Notes under the pieces: model-generated
The model's input: only the letters and a program-made list of their open reading frames with translations
Told to the model about the DNA's origin: nothing
Databases searched by the model: none
NCBI RefSeq assembly: GCF_900100455.1
Contig: NZ_FNCV01000009.1
Coordinates: 34,542 to 98,541 of the forward strand
DNA length: 64,000 bases
Source: Roseospirillum parvum
GTDB taxonomy: Bacteria > Pseudomonadota > Alphaproteobacteria > Rhodospirillales > Rhodospirillaceae
Reading direction: 5' to 3'
Part shown: in pieces, positions 9,048-20,688 of the stretch
Layout: the number at the start of each line of letters is the position of its first letter
Position numbering within the stretch: position 1 is the first letter of the stretch
Translations under genes and position numbers: made by a program

Positions 9048-10946
9048 GTGCGAATGCCTGAGCCGCTCGTCACACCAACGCTTGAGCGATCCCGGCGCCT
9101 GAACGAGGTGGCCTTGCCCCTGGCGGTGCTGATCGGGGGGCTGCTTCTCAGTGCCTGGCTGGGCATGGAACTGGAGAACCGGCTGGCCGCGGACTCCGAA
9201 ACCCGCTTCCAGCGCGCCGCGGATGGGGTGAGCCGCGCCGTGGCCGTCGAGGTCCGCTCGGCGCTCGGCGACCTGAGCACGGTGGCCGCCTTCGCCACCG
9301 CGCACCCCGACCTGGACCATGCCACCTTCCATACCTTCCTGACCGCCAGCCGACTGCTGGAGATCCGGCCCGAGGTGCGGGCCGTGGCCTTCGCGCCGCA
9401 CCTGACCGAGGCCACCCTCTCGGACTTCTTCGAGGATCTGAAACGCCGCGAACCGGCCCGCCGTCAGAGCGGCTACCCGCCCTTCTCGCTGGTCCCGCCG
9501 GGACCGCGCGAGGACTACTTTCCGGCTTTTCTGGTCGAGCCGCCGTCCGGGCGCCAAGGGGTGGTGGGCTACGACATGGCCTCCAATCCGCACCGCCTGG
9601 ACGCCTTCCGCCGCGCCTTCAAGACCGGCCAACCCCAGGCCAGCGGCCCGGTGCGGCTGTCCCAGGATGCTGGCAAGGAGCTGATCTCGGTGCTGTTGAC
9701 CGCGCCGGTGTTCAAGGCGGCGGCGTTGGCGCAGCCCGATTTGGTGGACTGGGCGGACATGAGGGGCGTCGTTGCCATGGGCTACACGCCGGCCCTGGGC
9801 ATTGGGCGGGTGTTGCCACGGGCCCTGCCGCCCGGGCTGGCGTTCACCCTGTATGGCGATGGTGAGCCGGAACAGGTCCTTTACGATCATCCGGCCTTCA
9901 GCCTGGCCACCGTCCCCGACGCGGTGGGCCAGGGGCCGGCGGTGACGCGGGCCGAGGCCGACCTGGAATGGCGGATCGCGGTCGGCGGACGCATGTGGAC
10001 TCTGGCCTTTTCCGGTTGTGAGGCGGGGCGCGGTGCCCTGTCGCGGGTCTTGCCCTGGCTGCTGGCCGGCAGCGGCGCCCTGGCCGCCCTGCTGCTGGCC
10101 CTGCTCACCCGGTCCGTGCTCGGCGAGGGCCGGCGCCTGCGCGAGCGGGTGGCCGAGCGCACTCACGCCCTGACCGTCGCCAATCAGGAGCTGGATACCC
10201 GGCGGCGCGAGGCGGAGTCGGCCAACAAGGCGAAAAGCGACTTCCTGGCCCTGATGAGCCACGAGTTGCGTACTCCGCTGACCGCCATCCTGGGCTTTTC
10301 CGAGATGATCCGCGACCAGCGCCTGGGCCCCATCGGCACCGAGTATTACGCCACCTATGCCGCCGACATCCACAGCAGCGGCGCGCACCTGCTCGAGGTG
10401 GTCTCCGAGATCCTGGATCTGGCCCGTATCGAGGCCGGGCGCGGCGAGTTGAGCGAGGAGCCGGTCGATCTCGGCGGCTTGGTCGAGGAGGCGGCGGGAG
10501 GACTGACCGAGTGGGCCGAGGGGCGCGGCCTGACCCTGCGCGTGATGCCGCCGGCCGAGCCCATCCGGGCCCGGGTTGATCGGCGCAAGATCAAGCAGTT
10601 GATCCTCAACCTGGTGTCCAACGCCATCAAGTTCACTCCCGGGGGAGGGCGGGTGAGCGTCGGCGTGGAGCGCGACCGCAAGGGGAGGCCGGCGATCATC
10701 GTGCGCGACAGCGGCATCGGCATGAGCCAGGGCGACATCGAGCGCGCCCTCGAAACTTTCACCCAGATCGATTCCGTGCTCAGCCGCACCGTTGAGGGCA
10801 GCGGCCTCGGCCTGCCTCTGGTCCGCGCCCTGGCCGAGTTGCACGGCGGCACCCTGGAACTGACCAGCCAGCCCGGGCAGGGCACCACCGCCACCGTCTT
10901 CCTGCCGCTCTGGCGCTGGGTGAGCGAGGCGCCGCCGACCGATTGA
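9048..10946 (+). CDS. CHASE-domain sensor histidine kinase
   Basis: A 632-residue membrane sensor kinase. A first transmembrane helix (about residues 23-40) and a second (about 341-360) bracket a periplasmic CHASE domain whose core reads VRAVAFAPHL and later RREPARRQSGYPPFSLVPPG. The cytosolic half has a short coiled linker, a HisKA dimerisation helix with phospho-acceptor H405 in MSHELRTPL, and an HATPase_c domain with the N box NLVSNAIKF, G1 box DSGIGM and G2 box GSGLGL. CHASE domains bind small molecules such as cytokinin-like or amino-acid-derived ligands; the ligand here is unknown. No response regulator is adjacent. Start is GTG 9048, or ATG 9054. Confidence 0.85.
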   Translation: MRMPEPLVTPTLERSRRLNEVALPLAVLIGGLLLSAWLGMELENRLAADSETRFQRAADGVSRAVAVEVRSALGDLSTVAAFATAHPDLDHATFHTFLTASRLLEIRPEVRAVAFAPHLTEATLSDFFEDLKRREPARRQSGYPPFSLVPPGPREDYFPAFLVEPPSGRQGVVGYDMASNPHRLDAFRRAFKTGQPQASGPVRLSQDAGKELISVLLTAPVFKAAALAQPDLVDWADMRGVVAMGYTPALGIGRVLPRALPPGLAFTLYGDGEPEQVLYDHPAFSLATVPDAVGQGPAVTRAEADLEWRIAVGGRMWTLAFSGCEAGRGALSRVLPWLLAGSGALAALLLALLTRSVLGEGRRLRERVAERTHALTVANQELDTRRREAESANKAKSDFLALMSHELRTPLTAILGFSEMIRDQRLGPIGTEYYATYAADIHSSGAHLLEVVSEILDLARIEAGRGELSEEPVDLGGLVEEAAGGLTEWAEGRGLTLRVMPPAEPIRARVDRRKIKQLILNLVSNAIKFTPGGGRVSVGVERDRKGRPAIIVRDSGIGMSQGDIERALETFTQIDSVLSRTVEGSGLGLPLVRALAELHGGTLELTSQPGQGTTATVFLPLWRWVSEAPPTD

Positions 10947-10951
10947 GGGGC

Positions 10952-11908
10952 CTATCCGGGGCGCTTCAGGGCCTCGGCGATCAGCTCCGAGTAGAGCGCC
11001 GCGCCCTGATGATTGAGGTGGTTGTTGTCGTAGAACCAGCGGCCGTCCTGCAGGCGGCGGTGGAAGTCGTGATAGGGCACGCCCCACCGGGCGGCCCGCT
11101 CGGCGAAGGCGGCGAACACCGGGCCCTGGTCGATGGAGCAGGCCAGCAGCAGCGGCGCGGTGACGAAGACCAGCCGCACGCCGTGGGCCCGCGCCGCCGC
11201 CACCATGTCCTCGATCAGCGCCAGCTTGAAGGGGTCGAGGTCCACGGTCGCCGGTGGGGTCGGGGCGCAGGCCGAGGTGTCCACCGTGCCGGGACGGGTG
11301 TAATGGCCATCCGCCGTGGTCAGGCGGTTGTTGAGGTCGGGCTTCAGGTGGCGGGCCAGCCGATCGACCAGGATCGGGGCCAGGGCGCCGTTCACCCCGT
11401 AGGTGCGCGACAGGTGGCGCAGCCGGTTCCAGGGATCGACGTGGTGCAACACCCGGCGGGCCGTGGGGCTGTCATGGTAGAGGAAGCCGGCCACCTCGAC
11501 CGGGAAGCCTCCGGCCGTTTCGGGGCGGCGCTGCAGGTCGATGTGGTCGATCTCGTAGACGATCACCTCAAGGCCCGGGTGGCGGGCCAGCAGCCGCTCC
11601 AGCATGATCGCCTGATAGTGCGCCGTCTGCCCCGGCGCCGTGCCGTTGAAGAAGGCCACGCCGGTGGCCGCCTCCAGGGTGGCGGGCAGGATCGCCCCGG
11701 CCCGGGAATCGCCCAGGATCAGCCCCGGCTCGTCGCGTTTCAGCAGGCGCACCGCCTGATTGGGCCCCCAGTTGCTGTCGGTGGTCCACAGGGCGGCCTC
11801 GACCAGCCGGCCAAGCAGTTGGTCGCCGACCACCAGCAGGGCGGCGAGCAGGGCGATCCGCCGCCAGGGCAGGCGGCGGCTAGAACTGGAAGTAGATGAA
11901 CTGGCCAC
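10952..11908 (-). CDS. SGNH-fold acyl-transfer partner of MBOAT protein
   Basis: A 318-residue protein with an N-terminal signal anchor (about residues 15-33) and a periplasmic SGNH/GDSL-like domain. The nucleophile block is LILGDSRAG and the catalytic Asp/His block is YDNNHLNHQGAALYS near the C-terminus. Its start overlaps the 3' end of the MBOAT gene by 29 bases. Such pairs (compare AlgI with AlgJ/AlgX, and DltB with DltD) O-acylate an extracellular polysaccharide or other cell-surface acceptor. The MBOAT passes an acyl group across the membrane and the SGNH protein transfers it. The acceptor is not identifiable because no polysaccharide synthesis genes are adjacent. Confidence 0.75.
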   Translation of the reverse strand: MASSSTSSSSRRLPWRRIALLAALLVVGDQLLGRLVEAALWTTDSNWGPNQAVRLLKRDEPGLILGDSRAGAILPATLEAATGVAFFNGTAPGQTAHYQAIMLERLLARHPGLEVIVYEIDHIDLQRRPETAGGFPVEVAGFLYHDSPTARRVLHHVDPWNRLRHLSRTYGVNGALAPILVDRLARHLKPDLNNRLTTADGHYTRPGTVDTSACAPTPPATVDLDPFKLALIEDMVAAARAHGVRLVFVTAPLLLACSIDQGPVFAAFAERAARWGVPYHDFHRRLQDGRWFYDNNHLNHQGAALYSELIAEALKRPG

Positions 11909-13280
11909 CGTTCAGCTTTCCCCACAGCAGGGTGAAAAGAAGGACCGCGCAGGCGGCGGGCAGGGCGCGCCAGGGGTTGGCCAGCCAGCGCCGCCAGCCG
12001 TCCTCGAAGCCCTCCCAGAGCAGCAGCAGGGCAAGGCCGCCCAGCCCGTGGGCCAGCGGCATCAGGCCGGCCAGCGGGCGGTCGGCCGGGGCGGCGAGGC
12101 GGGCGAAGACGTCCAGCGCGAAGGGCAGGTCGGGGGCACGGAAAAACACCCAGGCGGCGGTCACCACATGGAAGGTGACGAAGACCGCCACGAGGTTTCG
12201 GGGGTTGAGCCCGTGCGGCGGCTCGTGGTGGCCCTTGCGCCAGCCGGCCAGCGCCTTTTCCGCCGCCAGCAGGCCGCCGTGGAGGGCCCCCCAGATGAGG
12301 AAGGTGAAGGCCGCCCCGTGCCACAGCCCGGAGAGCAGGAAGACGATCATCAGGTTGGCGTAGGGCCAGTACCCGGGCGCATGGCGGCCGCCCAGCGGGG
12401 TGTAGACGTAGTCGCGGAACCATGTCGACAGCGAGATGTGCCAGCGGCGCCAGAACTCGGTCAGCGAGCGGGCGAAATAGGGGCGGTTGAAGTTGGTCCT
12501 GAGATCGAAGCCCAGAAGCCGCGCCGCGCCGCGCGCGATGTCGGAATAGCCGGAGAAGTCGCAGTAGATCTGGAAGGAGAAAAAATATAGCGCGATCAAG
12601 AGCTTCCAGCCGGTCTGCTGACCCAGCGCGGTGTCCACGAACTGCCCCAGGTGGTCGGCCACGGCGACCTTCTTGAACAGCCCCAGGCAGAGCAGCAGCA
12701 GCCCTTCGCCCATCTGCTCGCGCCTTGGCGCGCGGGGGCGCTCGATCTGGCCCAGCAGGTGCGGGGCGCGCTCGATCGGCCCGGCGACCAGTTGCGGGAA
12801 GAAGGAGACGAACAGCGCGTAGTCGGTGAAGCGCGGGGTGGGTTTGAGCCGGCCGTGCCAGGTGTCGAGCGTGTAGCTCATCGACTGGAAGGTGTAGAAG
12901 CTGATCCCCACCGGCAGCACGATGGGCAGCACCGGGGCCAGATAGTCCATCCCCAGGAGCTGAACCAGCCCCACAACATCTTCCACGAAGAAATTGTAAT
13001 ACTTGAAGAAACCCAGAATGCCCAGATTCACCGCCAGGGCCGAGGCCAGGGCCACCCGGCGTCGCATGGGGCGGTGCGGGTTGTTGGCGATGATCAGCGC
13101 CGCCGCGTAGTCGGCCACCGTGGTGGTCAGGATCAGGCCGAGGAACTTCCAGTTCCAGGCGCCGTAGAACAGATAGCTGGCGGCGAGCAGGAACAGGTTC
13201 TGGCCGCGCCGTGGCAAGTGCCAGTAGACGACAAAGACGGCGGCGAAAAAGACCAGGAACTGGACCGAGTTGAACAGCAT
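11880..13280 (-). CDS. MBOAT-family O-acyltransferase (AlgI/DltB type)
   Basis: A 466-residue polytopic inner-membrane protein. It opens with the typical MLFNSVQFLVFF and ISFYTFQSMSYTLD. The core motif is RRWHISLSTWFRDYVYTPLGG, and the conserved catalytic histidine lies in LSGLWHGAAFTFLIWG. This matches AlgI-type membrane-bound O-acyltransferases that use cytosolic acyl donors to modify exported polymers. It overlaps the downstream SGNH-domain gene and is the first gene of a two-gene minus-strand operon. Confidence 0.9.
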   Translation of the reverse strand: MLFNSVQFLVFFAAVFVVYWHLPRRGQNLFLLAASYLFYGAWNWKFLGLILTTTVADYAAALIIANNPHRPMRRRVALASALAVNLGILGFFKYYNFFVEDVVGLVQLLGMDYLAPVLPIVLPVGISFYTFQSMSYTLDTWHGRLKPTPRFTDYALFVSFFPQLVAGPIERAPHLLGQIERPRAPRREQMGEGLLLLCLGLFKKVAVADHLGQFVDTALGQQTGWKLLIALYFFSFQIYCDFSGYSDIARGAARLLGFDLRTNFNRPYFARSLTEFWRRWHISLSTWFRDYVYTPLGGRHAPGYWPYANLMIVFLLSGLWHGAAFTFLIWGALHGGLLAAEKALAGWRKGHHEPPHGLNPRNLVAVFVTFHVVTAAWVFFRAPDLPFALDVFARLAAPADRPLAGLMPLAHGLGGLALLLLWEGFEDGWRRWLANPWRALPAACAVLLFTLLWGKLNGGQFIYFQF

Positions 13281-13356
13281 GGCGGGCGGGCTGAGGCAGG
13301 GCCGGGGAGAGTTGGGTCAGGGCAATGGCCGTAAGGAGAGGCAGCCTAGAGAATGT

Positions 13357-13397
13357 CGCGTTTATCCGGGGTCACAAAGTGACCCCGGATAAACGCG
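13357..13397. repeat. Palindromic repeat module A, copy 2
   Basis: A perfect 19-base inverted repeat (arms begin CGCGTTTATCCGGGGTCAC) around an AAA loop. Together with the following linker (13398-13427) it is the inverted counterpart of 3988-4061. The stretch 13281-13683 between the MBOAT gene and ilvC carries no gene: it holds this module, module B just downstream, and the ilvC terminator hairpin. Confidence 0.9.
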
Positions 13398-13420
13398 AGG
13401 CCGTGCTCTAAATCGTTGAA

Positions 13421-13482
13421 TCGAGAGCAGATCATGCGAAATGTGAAGCGTTCCACGATCCACATTTCGCATGATCTGTTTA
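13421..13482. repeat. Palindromic repeat module B, copy 2
   Basis: Perfect 18-base arms CAGATCATGCGAAATGTG (13428-13445) and its complement (13461-13478) surround a 15-base loop. A near-identical hairpin occurs at 47013-47073, and a shortened one begins copy 1 near 3966. It abuts module A here, showing that the modules combine. Confidence 0.88.
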
Positions 13483-13611
13483 GCGCCGTTTGTCCATCCG
13501 TGGCAGCCCTTAAGTTGCTTGCCGGCGGTCCCGGGGGGGGCGATGGTTGGTCCGCTGCGGGGGCGCCCCAATCCGGTGTCGAGAAGGGGGATGGTCTGTC
13601 CCCAAAACGCG

Positions 13612-13639
13612 CTCAGCCGGAGCGGGGGCTCCGGCTGAG
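13612..13639 (-). terminator. Likely intrinsic terminator of the ilvIHC operon
   Basis: A perfect 12-base stem (CTCAGCCGGAGC / GCTCCGGCTGAG) with a GGGG loop lies 45 bases beyond the ilvC stop. Read on the minus strand it is followed by GCGCGTTTTG. The T-tract is short, so termination may be partial or Rho-assisted. Confidence 0.55.
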
Positions 13640-13683
13640 GCAAGGAGTGCCGAGGCGGATGGGGCAACCAGGGCCCCGGCGCG

Positions 13684-15256
<1,573 letters not shown>

Positions 15257-15317
15257 CGACACGGAACGATGTCTCCGGAAGGTCTGCGGGGCGGAGGAAA
15301 GCGGGGGAAGCGGACGA

Positions 15318-17081
<1,764 letters not shown>

Positions 17082-17206
17082 TGCTTCTCTCACCTTGTCA
17101 TGGACGTTTTGTTTTGGCTGGGCGGTCCGGGGAATGGGCAGCCTGCCCGCTCACCCCGGCTTGGGCGGGGTGGGGCGACACGCGACCGTATGCCCGAACG
17201 CCAACC

Positions 17207-17228
17207 CGCCGCCGAACCGGCGGCGGCG
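17207..17228 (-). terminator. Possible terminator after miaA
   Basis: The GC-only stem CCGCCGCC / GGCGGCGG lies 23 bases beyond the miaA stop, in the 169-base gap before ilvI. It lacks a T-run, so it may be only an mRNA 3'-end hairpin. Confidence 0.35.
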
Positions 17229-17250
17229 AGCGAGCCGGGAACCTACTCCC

Positions 17251-18204
17251 TCAATCCCCGGCGGTCAACAAAAAGGCACGAACTTTCCGCAACATATCGG
17301 GCAGCAGACTTTCCGAATATTGCGCGGGCACGACCATGTTTGGCCGCATCTGGGTGGCAAGCCAGGTCATCTGCCGTTTCACATAGCGCCGGGTGGCCTG
17401 CTGGGCGGCGGCCAGGGCAGCCTCGCGGGACATCTCGCCGCGCTGCCAGGCGGCGATCTCGACCACGCCGATGGCTTTCAGGGCCGGCGTGTCGGGAGGC
17501 AGGCCGCGGGCCATCAGCGCCGCCACCTCGGCCGGGGCGGCGCCGTCGAACATCGCCCGAAGGCGCACCTCGGCGGCCCGGTGCACGGCCTCGCGCGGCG
17601 GCCTGAGGGCGATCAGGAAAACCGGCCCGGCGATCCGCCGGCGCGGTATCGCCTCGGCCTGCCAGTGGCTCAGGGGGCGGCCGGTGGCTCGCCACACCTC
17701 CCAGGCGCGCACGATGCGTTGGCGATCATTGGGCGCCAGACGGCCGGCGGTGGGTCCGTCCACCTCGGCCAGACGGGCGTGCAGGCCGGCCGCGCCGAGG
17801 GCCTCGAGATCGGCGCGGGCGGCCTGGCGCGCCGCCTCGGGCACCTCGGGCAGGTCGGCCAGCCCCTCGATCAGCGCCTTCAGGTAAAGCCCGGTGCCGC
17901 CGACCACGATGGGCAGGCGGCCGGCGGCGCGGGCCTCGGCCACCGCCTCGGCGGCGGCGTCCAGCCACCACGCCACCGAGCCGCCCAGGGCCGGGTCGCG
18001 CACCCCGTACAGGCGGTGCGGCAGGCGGGCCGTCTCGGCCGGGCCGGGGGCGGCGGTGATCTCGCCCAGGCCGGCGTAGATCTGCATGCTGTCGCCGTTG
18101 ATCACCGTGCCGGCCAGTGCCTCGGCCAGATCAAGGGCCAGCGCCGACTTGCCGCTGGCCGTCGGTCCGGCGATCACCACCAGCGGCCCGGCCCTGTCCG
18201 GCAT
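17251..18204 (-). CDS. miaA: tRNA dimethylallyltransferase
   Basis: 317 residues. It transfers dimethylallyl from DMAPP to A37 of tRNAs reading UNN codons. The P-loop is GPTASGKSALALDLAEAL from about residue 13, followed by NGDSMQIYAGL with the catalytic aspartate/serine, and VVGGTGLYLKALIEGL. The C-terminus contains RRYVKRQMTWLATQM. Start ATG 18204 puts the P-loop at the usual position; ATG 18252 is an in-frame alternative adding 16 residues. It is divergent from serB. Confidence 0.95.
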   Translation of the reverse strand: MPDRAGPLVVIAGPTASGKSALALDLAEALAGTVINGDSMQIYAGLGEITAAPGPAETARLPHRLYGVRDPALGGSVAWWLDAAAEAVAEARAAGRLPIVVGGTGLYLKALIEGLADLPEVPEAARQAARADLEALGAAGLHARLAEVDGPTAGRLAPNDRQRIVRAWEVWRATGRPLSHWQAEAIPRRRIAGPVFLIALRPPREAVHRAAEVRLRAMFDGAAPAEVAALMARGLPPDTPALKAIGVVEIAAWQRGEMSREAALAAAQQATRRYVKRQMTWLATQMRPNMVVPAQYSESLLPDMLRKVRAFLLTAGD

Positions 18205-18310
18205 ACCGTCCGCGTCCCTGTCATCGCGGGGGGCTTGTTGCCGCCCGGTCATGCCGCTAAAAGCCCCCTTGCCGTCGGCATTTCCCTTCCCTCCCTCCGC
18301 GGACCCCGCC

Positions 18311-19198
18311 ATGGACAGCATGCTCACCCTGATCGCCGCCCCGGGCGGCCTCGACCCGGCCATGGTGGACCAGGCGCGCCGGGCCCTCAAGGCAACCTCG
18401 GTCCAGGTCGGCTCGCCCGACTGGCTGGCCGAGGGCGAGGCCTGCGACCTGCCGCTGTTCGAGACCGAACCCGACATGGCCCAGTCGGTGGCCGCCAAGG
18501 CCCTGGCCGGGGCGCCGGTGGATGTGGTTTGCCAGCCGGTCGAGGGGCGGCGCAAGGCCCTGCTGGTGGCCGACATGGACAGCACCATGGTGACCTCGGA
18601 GACGCTCGACGATCTGGCCGCCCGGGTCGGCCTGAAGGACGAGATCGCCGCCGTCACCGCCCGCGCCATGGCCGGCGAGCTGGACTTCGCCGAGGCCCTG
18701 CGGGCGCGCATCGCCCGTCTGGCCGGGCTCCCCGAAAGCGCCATCGCCGAGACCCTGACCGAGGTCGAAATCACCCCCGGCGGGGCCACCCTGATCGCCA
18801 CCATGAAGGCCAACGGCGCCCACTGCCTGCTGGTTTCCGGCGGCTTCACCCAGTTCACCGGGGCGGTGGCGGCGCGTCTGGGCTTTGACGGCCATCAGGC
18901 CAACCGGCTGGAGATCGAGAACGGCCAACTGACCGGCCGGGTGGCGGAACCCATCCTCGACCGGCACTCGAAGCTGAAGGCGCTGATGACTGCGGCCGGC
19001 GAGTTGCGCCTGCCGATGGCCCGCACCCTGGCCGTGGGCGATGGCGCCAACGACCTGGACATGCTGAGGGCGGCCGGCCTGGGGGTGGCCTTCCGGGCCC
19101 GCCCGGTGGTCGCCGAGACGGCGCGGGCGCGCATCGACCACGGCGACCTGACCGCCCTGCTCTACCTGCAAGGCTACCGCAAGGACGCCTTCGCCTGA
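18311..19198 (+). CDS. serB: Phosphoserine phosphatase
   Basis: A 295-residue HAD-superfamily hydrolase completing serine biosynthesis. The nucleophile motif is DMDST with D88 and D90, motif II is SGGFTQF, and motif IV is GDGANDLDML with its preceding lysine. An N-terminal ACT-like region of about 75 residues precedes the HAD domain, as in other proteobacterial SerB. It starts about 106 bases from miaA on the opposite strand. Confidence 0.95.
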   Translation: MDSMLTLIAAPGGLDPAMVDQARRALKATSVQVGSPDWLAEGEACDLPLFETEPDMAQSVAAKALAGAPVDVVCQPVEGRRKALLVADMDSTMVTSETLDDLAARVGLKDEIAAVTARAMAGELDFAEALRARIARLAGLPESAIAETLTEVEITPGGATLIATMKANGAHCLLVSGGFTQFTGAVAARLGFDGHQANRLEIENGQLTGRVAEPILDRHSKLKALMTAAGELRLPMARTLAVGDGANDLDMLRAAGLGVAFRARPVVAETARARIDHGDLTALLYLQGYRKDAFA

Positions 19199-19253
19199 CC
19201 TCCCACCCGTGGCGGTTGCCTGGGGTGCCCGGGGCGGGCATACTGACCCGGTT

Positions 19254-19553
19254 ATGGCAAGATCCAAGAACGACATTATCGACGAAGTTGAAGCCTTTGT
19301 CGCCAGGTACGGCGGCAAGTTCGGCGACTGGTACGTGGGCATCGCCAAGGATCCCAAGGCCACCCTGAACGGCGAGCACAACTTCAAGAAGGGCGACGTG
19401 GGGCTGGTCCGCACGGCGGCCAGCGAGTTGCAGGCCCAGCAGGTGGTCAACTACTTCGTCGAGACGCGCGGCTGCAAGGGCCGCAAGGACAGCTTCGACG
19501 CCGGCGAGGTGCACGTCTACGCCTATCGCCGGGCCCGCCACACCAAGCCCTGA
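19254..19553 (+). CDS. Small conserved protein of unknown function
   Basis: 99 residues, starting MARSKNDIIDEVEAFVARYG. It contains GDWYVGIAKDPKATL, QQVVNYFVETRGCKG and VHVYAYRRARHTKP. I recognise a similar pattern (DWYVGI..., then YF...G, then VYAYK) in uncharacterised small bacterial proteins; no function is known to me. The WYVGI segment faintly recalls GIY-YIG folds, but the catalytic Arg/Glu arrangement is not evident, so no nuclease role is claimed. It lies 55 bases after serB on the same strand. Confidence 0.7.
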   Translation: MARSKNDIIDEVEAFVARYGGKFGDWYVGIAKDPKATLNGEHNFKKGDVGLVRTAASELQAQQVVNYFVETRGCKGRKDSFDAGEVHVYAYRRARHTKP

Positions 19554-19562
19554 TCCTCTTTT

Positions 19563-20525
19563 TCAGCCCGCCTTCACCGCTTCGACCGCGTCGAAGGTGA
19601 GCATGGTCTCGACCGTGCCGCCGTCCGGCGTGGACAGGCGGAAGGTGCGCTTCTGCACCCCGGCCCCGGCCAGATGGACCACCCCCAGCGGCCGGTGCGG
19701 AGCGTGCGGCTCGACCAGGTGGCCGCTGGCCGGGTTGAACATCGGGGTGGCCTTGCCGCACAGCCAGTTGGCCCAGGCCGGCAGGAAGGTGGCCGGGGCC
19801 CGCTTCACCGGCGCCTTCCAGTCGGCGAAGACGATGCTGTTGAGCGCCGTCTGCTCGATGATCTTGACCATCAGCCGGTCGGTGGACAGGCGGGACAGGC
19901 GGCGCCGGTTCAGGGCCCGCTCCAGGGCCTCGGCCCACAGCGCCCAGTGGGGTGCTTCGGCGGCCAGGGCGAAGACGCCGGAATTGAGGATCGGATAGCG
20001 CCCCAGCCGGTTGGCCGCCGCCAGCCCGTAGGCGAAGGCCACCGCCTTGTGGTTCTGGTCCCAGCCAAGCAGCTTGGGCCGCCGGTAGTGGTTGAAATAG
20101 GCCCGGTCCAGCTCCGGCACGATGGCCAGCTTGCCCTGGCGGGCGGCGGCCACGTAGTGGGCCAGCACCGTGCCGTCCTGCACCCAGGCGTCGCTGTCGA
20201 TCCACAGATAGACCGCGTGGCCGGGAAAATGGCGGGGCAGGAAGGGGCGCGCCGTCATGGCGCGGAACCAGCGCGGGAAGCCGTCACGGCCCGGGAAATC
20301 CAGGTCCCAGTCGGGGGCCCGCACCGTCGCCCCTTGTCCTTCCAGCCACCCGACGTGCTCGGGGTCGAGCCCCAGGTCGAGCACCGACAGGGCCATGCGG
20401 CGGGCCGTGGGATCGGCCTTGAGGGAGCGCACCAGCCCCGAGAGCAGGCCGAAATAGCCGCCATCGGCGGCACAGACCAGGGCGACATCGCTCAACGACG
20501 GCTCTTCGAGGGGCATGGCGGTCAT
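19563..20525 (-). CDS. Putative glycosyltransferase (GT-A-like)
   Basis: A 320-residue soluble protein. It begins with a nucleotide-sugar-like fold (VALVCAADGGYFGLLSGLVRSL) and carries a DxD-type metal/nucleotide site in YLWIDSDAWVQD near residue 112. It continues NSGVFALAAEAPHWALWAEAL, typical of GT8-like folds. The C-terminal part (about 230-320) ends in a beta-rich segment. Sugar donor and acceptor are unknown. It converges on the 99-residue gene with only 9 bases between the stops. Confidence 0.6.
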   Translation of the reverse strand: MTAMPLEEPSLSDVALVCAADGGYFGLLSGLVRSLKADPTARRMALSVLDLGLDPEHVGWLEGQGATVRAPDWDLDFPGRDGFPRWFRAMTARPFLPRHFPGHAVYLWIDSDAWVQDGTVLAHYVAAARQGKLAIVPELDRAYFNHYRRPKLLGWDQNHKAVAFAYGLAAANRLGRYPILNSGVFALAAEAPHWALWAEALERALNRRRLSRLSTDRLMVKIIEQTALNSIVFADWKAPVKRAPATFLPAWANWLCGKATPMFNPASGHLVEPHAPHRPLGVVHLAGAGVQKRTFRLSTPDGGTVETMLTFDAVEAVKAG

Positions 20526-20688
20526 CCGGTGGCGAGGAAAACGGGGCGGCGATGTGTAGCACCCCCGCGCCGCCCGGCCAAGGCATCGCCACCCAATGCG
20601 CGCTCGGGGGGGCCTGCACGCTTACCGGTTGGACGGCGTCCAGGCGGGGGGTATGGTGGTGGGAGCCTGGAGGGAGGCGGGGACGACG

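Noticed and set aside
19254..19553. GIY-YIG nuclease assignment for the 99-residue protein
   Set aside because: Only the WYVGI segment is suggestive; the catalytic Arg and Glu cannot be placed, so it is left as unknown.
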